DNA of 7,718 nucleotides. It comes from X23 sp050251575. Its GTDB lineage: Bacteria; Bacillota; Clostridia; SK-Y3. Positions within the stretch are counted from its first letter, which is position 1, and every line of letters begins with the position of its first letter. The DNA lies in NCBI GenBank assembly GCA_050251575.1, contig JBFWMP010000130.1, forward strand, positions 1-7,718, in the 5' to 3' direction. Shown in pieces: positions 5,686 to 7,718 of the stretch. Below the pieces are notes generated by a model. The model was not told the DNA's origin, searched no databases, and saw nothing but the letters and a program-made list of their open reading frames with translations. The position numbers and the translations under genes are program-made.

Positions 5686-6518
5686 TTAAAATTGAAAATC
5701 TCACATTTGGTTATGCGATTGGGAAAGATATCTTAAAAGATATTACTTTGCATATTCATAAGGGTGAGTTTATAGCTTTTGTAGGACAAAATGGTGCAGG
5801 GAAGACGACACTACTGAAGCACTTTAATGGGTTGTTAAAGCCAAGTAGTGGTAAGATTATGGTTAAGGATATGGATACAAAGGCTTACAAGACCAGCAAG
5901 CTGGCAAGGTATATAGGATTTTTGTTTCAAAATCCGGACCATCAGATTTTCTGTAACTCTGTCCAGGAAGAAATCGCTTTTGGGTTAAAAATCTTAAAAA
6001 TCTCCAATTCAGAAATAAAAGAAAGAGTAAAGAAAGCTGCACAAAGAGTTGGACTGGAAGCTTGTTTAGAAGCAAATCCTTTTTCATTGAGCAAAGGGCA
6101 GAGGCAAAGAGTTGCGCTTGCTTCCGTTCTTGCTTTAGATGTAGACGTTATTGTGCTTGATGAGCCTACTACAGGACAGGATTATCAAGAAAGTATCGAG
6201 ATCATGGAAATGATAGAAGAGTTAAACAGATTTGGAAAGACCATCATCATGGTCACGCATGATATGGAACTGGTGGCAAGATATGCATCCAGGGTCATTA
6301 TTCTAAGTCAGGGATGCATACTGGAAGATGGAACACCTGAAGATGTGTTCGGCAGGCAAAGCAGTCTCAAGAGAGCCAATCTTACCTCGCCGCAGATATT
6401 TAGCCTGGCCCAGAAGTTTAGTAAAAAAGGTATTTTTAAGAATTTAATGATTCCAGAAGAAATGTTTCAAGAGATACTATATCTGATTGAAGGTGAAGAA
6501 AATGCCGGCATTGGTTGA
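5682..6518 (+). CDS. ecfA2: ECF transporter ATPase 2 (EcfA2-type)
   Basis: This is the second ABC ATPase of the ECF module, 278 residues, predicted to form a heterodimer with the preceding one on the cytoplasmic face of EcfT. It shows Walker A GQNGAGKTT (35-43), Q-loop FQNPDHQ with Gln83, signature LSKGQRQR (136-143, Lys instead of the usual Gly), Walker B VIVLDEP (156-162) with Glu161, and an intact switch His193 in VTHD. The C-terminal tail after about residue 225 is the extra region common in EcfA proteins. The start ATG 5682 overlaps the previous stop (ATGA) and has GGGGAG at 5670-5675. Its end overlaps the EcfT start by 17 bp. It contains no tryptophan. Confidence 0.93.
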   Translation: MIKIENLTFGYAIGKDILKDITLHIHKGEFIAFVGQNGAGKTTLLKHFNGLLKPSSGKIMVKDMDTKAYKTSKLARYIGFLFQNPDHQIFCNSVQEEIAFGLKILKISNSEIKERVKKAAQRVGLEACLEANPFSLSKGQRQRVALASVLALDVDVIVLDEPTTGQDYQESIEIMEMIEELNRFGKTIIMVTHDMELVARYASRVIILSQGCILEDGTPEDVFGRQSSLKRANLTSPQIFSLAQKFSKKGIFKNLMIPEEMFQEILYLIEGEENAGIG

Positions 6519-7269
6519 ATATATTCCTGCTGATACAATGATACACAGACTAAATCCTATTACTAAAATTTTATGGACATTAGCCGTTTTAACGATATGC
6601 TTTTTATTTAATGAGCCATTGGCAATATTATTGGTTCTTATTAGTAATCTCGCAGTAGCAGCTTTATCAAAGGTCTTAAAACAGGTATTACCCGCAATTA
6701 TAGGTTTATTCATATTTTCTATCATAATGGTGCTGTTTCAGATATTTTTGGTGACTGAAGGAAATACATTGTTCTATATGATACCTTTTATAGATATCGG
6801 CAGGATTACCGATGTCGGATTGGAATATAGTGCTGTTCTGGCGTTAAGAATGTTGGCAACCACTTCAACTATACCTATTCTGATGACTACTACTCAGATG
6901 AAGGATATTGTTGTAGTGCTGACTGAAAAATGTAAAGTTCCTTTTAAATATGCATTTATGTTTGTTACTTCTTTAAGATTTATTCCAACCTTCATGGAAG
7001 AGATGGACCAAATCTTGCAGGCACAAAAGTCCAGAGGATATGATTCAGATACAAGAAATCCATTCAAAAAGTTATTTATTATTATTCCGCTTGCGATACC
7101 GCTGTTAATATCTTCAGTAAAAAAAGCAGAAAAGATGGCAATATCAATGGAGGTAAGAGGCTTTGGAGCAGGTCCGCGTTCCTACTATAACCAGGTGGAT
7201 ATGGGGGCAAGGGATTATACAGTTATTACGCTACTTATAGTAGTAACGATAACTACAATGCTTATTTAA
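6502..7269 (+). CDS. ecfT: ECF transporter transmembrane coupling protein EcfT
   Basis: EcfT is the membrane scaffold that couples the ATPase pair to the S component. ATG 6502 is chosen over the in-frame TTG at 6487 because AGGTGA (6491-6496) sits 5 nt before the ATG, giving 255 residues. Hydrophobic segments lie at about 24-58, 62-84, 108-130 and 190-206, with a last one at 239-255. The cytoplasmic coupling helices carry the two family motifs that contact the ATPases, in the forms AQKSRGYD (174-181) and MEVRGFGAG (216-224). The protein stops soon after the last hydrophobic segment, as is common in this family. Its single tryptophan, W25, is the only one in all four transporter proteins. It overlaps ecfA2 by 17 bp, and no strong terminator is seen after its stop. 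Confidence 0.92.
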   Translation: MPALVEYIPADTMIHRLNPITKILWTLAVLTICFLFNEPLAILLVLISNLAVAALSKVLKQVLPAIIGLFIFSIIMVLFQIFLVTEGNTLFYMIPFIDIGRITDVGLEYSAVLALRMLATTSTIPILMTTTQMKDIVVVLTEKCKVPFKYAFMFVTSLRFIPTFMEEMDQILQAQKSRGYDSDTRNPFKKLFIIIPLAIPLLISSVKKAEKMAISMEVRGFGAGPRSYYNQVDMGARDYTVITLLIVVTITTMLI

Positions 7270-7288
7270 GAGGAAACTTCTCTGTTTT

Positions 7289-7358
7289 GTCATCCTGAGC
7301 ATAGCGAAGGATCTCGGTTTTTATCTATATGAGATTCTTCACTGACGCTCGGAACCAC
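7289..7358. repeat. REP/MITE-like imperfect palindromic repeat
   Basis: The left arm begins GTCATCCTGAGCATAGCGAAG and the right arm (7331-7358) contains its imperfect complement. The core GAAGGATCTC (7306-7315) pairs with GAGATTCTTC (7331-7340) over 10 bp with one G-U pair and a 15-base loop. The outer arms GTCATCCTGAGC and CGCTCGGAACCAC pair with mismatches. From memory, the sequence CATCCTGAGCG.AGCGAAGGATCT with AGATTCTTC is a dispersed intergenic element in many bacterial genomes. It begins 20 bp after the ecfT stop. It might act as a terminator or RNA-stabilising hairpin, but it lacks a T-tract after the stem. Confidence 0.7.
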
Positions 7359-7376
7359 AATCGTGTTATTTAAGGA

Positions 7377-7405
7377 TTGATTCTGTGAACTGTAAATCAT
7401 AAACT
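7377..7405 (+). promoter_or_regulatory. Possible sigma-A promoter for iorA
   Basis: TTGATT (7377-7382) and TAAACT (7400-7405) are separated by 17 bases, and each matches four of six consensus positions. Transcription would start near 7412, at the first base of the heptamer repeat. It is a weak candidate. Read-through from the transporter operon is an alternative source of iorA mRNA. Confidence 0.3.
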
Positions 7406-7411
7406 AAAGGT

Positions 7412-7449
7412 GCTCCGAGCTCCGAGCTCCAAGCTCCAAGCTCCGAGCT
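7412..7449. repeat. Heptamer tandem repeat (GCTCCGA/GCTCCAA), about 5.4 copies
   Basis: Five full 7-base units follow each other: GCTCCGA at 7412 and 7419, GCTCCAA at 7426 and 7433, GCTCCGA at 7440, then a partial GCT at 7447. The units differ only at the sixth base (G or A). The array is non-coding and ends 25 bp before the iorA start codon. It is more GC-rich than its surroundings. Copy-number change by slippage would alter the spacing upstream of iorA. Confidence 0.9.
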
Positions 7450-7474
7450 ACTAATCATGTAAAGGGGATACGAA

Positions 7475-7718
7475 ATGAAGAAACTCCTAATAGGAAATGA
7501 AGCGATTGCTTTTGGCGCAATTGAAGCAGGTGTAAATGTTGTTACCGGTTATCCGGGAACACCTTCGACAGAAGTGTTGGAAACCATCGCCCACAATAAT
7601 ACAAATGAAAGAATATATGTTGAATGGTCGGTAAATGAAAAGGTTGCTTTGGAGATTGCAGCAGGTGCTGCTTATACCGGAGCAAAATCAATGGTTACAA
7701 TGAAGCAGGTAGGTTTGA
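7475..7718 (+). CDS. iorA: Indolepyruvate:ferredoxin oxidoreductase alpha subunit, N-terminal part (runs off the window)
   Basis: IorA is the thiamine-diphosphate-dependent subunit of the enzyme that oxidatively decarboxylates aryl pyruvates (from tryptophan, phenylalanine or tyrosine transamination) to aryl-acetyl-CoA, reducing ferredoxin. The 81 visible residues match its N-terminal pyrimidine-binding domain: LLIGNEAIAFGAIEAG (4-19), the GYPGTPSTE motif (25-33), and VEWSVNEKVALEIAAGAA (49-66) with Glu55, the expected cofactor-activating glutamate, then MKQVGL at the edge. The start ATG 7475 has AGGGG (7463-7467) 7 nt upstream. The usual protein is about 580-620 residues, so most of it lies beyond the window, and iorB would be expected next. 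Its place behind a probable tryptophan transporter suggests use of imported aromatic amino acids. A related 2-oxoacid:ferredoxin oxidoreductase is the main alternative. Confidence 0.9.
   Translation, partial: MKKLLIGNEAIAFGAIEAGVNVVTGYPGTPSTEVLETIAHNNTNERIYVEWSVNEKVALEIAAGAAYTGAKSMVTMKQVGL

Noticed and set aside
6487..6489. TTG at 6487 as the EcfT start
   Set aside because: ATG at 6502 has a better codon and a well-spaced AGGTGA, and the shorter form fits the family's N-terminus.

Overview
The window is AT-rich and its proteins look like those of a low-GC, anaerobic Firmicute (Clostridia-type). The evidence for this is strong GGAGG-type ribosome binding sites, a lipoprotein solute-binding protein, an energy-coupling factor (ECF) transporter, and a ferredoxin-dependent indolepyruvate oxidoreductase at the right edge. 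All seven genes lie on the + strand. The first and last run off the window.

Left part (1-3958): the C-terminal two thirds of a PAS-type sigma-54 enhancer-binding regulator is followed by a 324-bp gap. The gap holds dyads that could be enhancer sites and a near-consensus -24/-12 promoter. That promoter drives a TctC/Bug-family binding lipoprotein. After a 224-bp gap containing a perfect 38-bp palindrome comes a protein of the LarA (nickel-pincer 2-hydroxyacid racemase) superfamily. The simplest reading is a sigma-54-controlled module for sensing or capturing an organic (hydroxy)acid and converting it. No TctA/TctB membrane partners are visible.

Central part (3959-7269): a textbook sigma-A promoter is followed by a roughly 200-nt leader and a four-gene ECF transporter operon. 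The order is a TrpP-like S component, two ATPases (EcfA1, EcfA2) and EcfT, with all junctions overlapping. The leader is the most striking item. It carries exactly eleven GAG/UAG triplets, mostly at 5-nt steps, then a strong intrinsic terminator, then a hairpin that captures part of the Shine-Dalgarno sequence. This is the architecture of a TRAP (MtrB)-controlled trp leader, and it supports tryptophan as the substrate. The first ATPase lacks the switch histidine and the second has an LSKGQ signature. Both defects would fall in the same composite ATP site.

Right part (7270-7718): an imperfect palindromic dispersed-type repeat and a heptamer tandem repeat precede the start of iorA (indolepyruvate:ferredoxin oxidoreductase alpha subunit). 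Tryptophan uptake next to indolepyruvate oxidation suggests a locus for aromatic amino acid import and fermentation. Whether iorA shares the transporter transcript cannot be decided here, because no clear terminator separates them.
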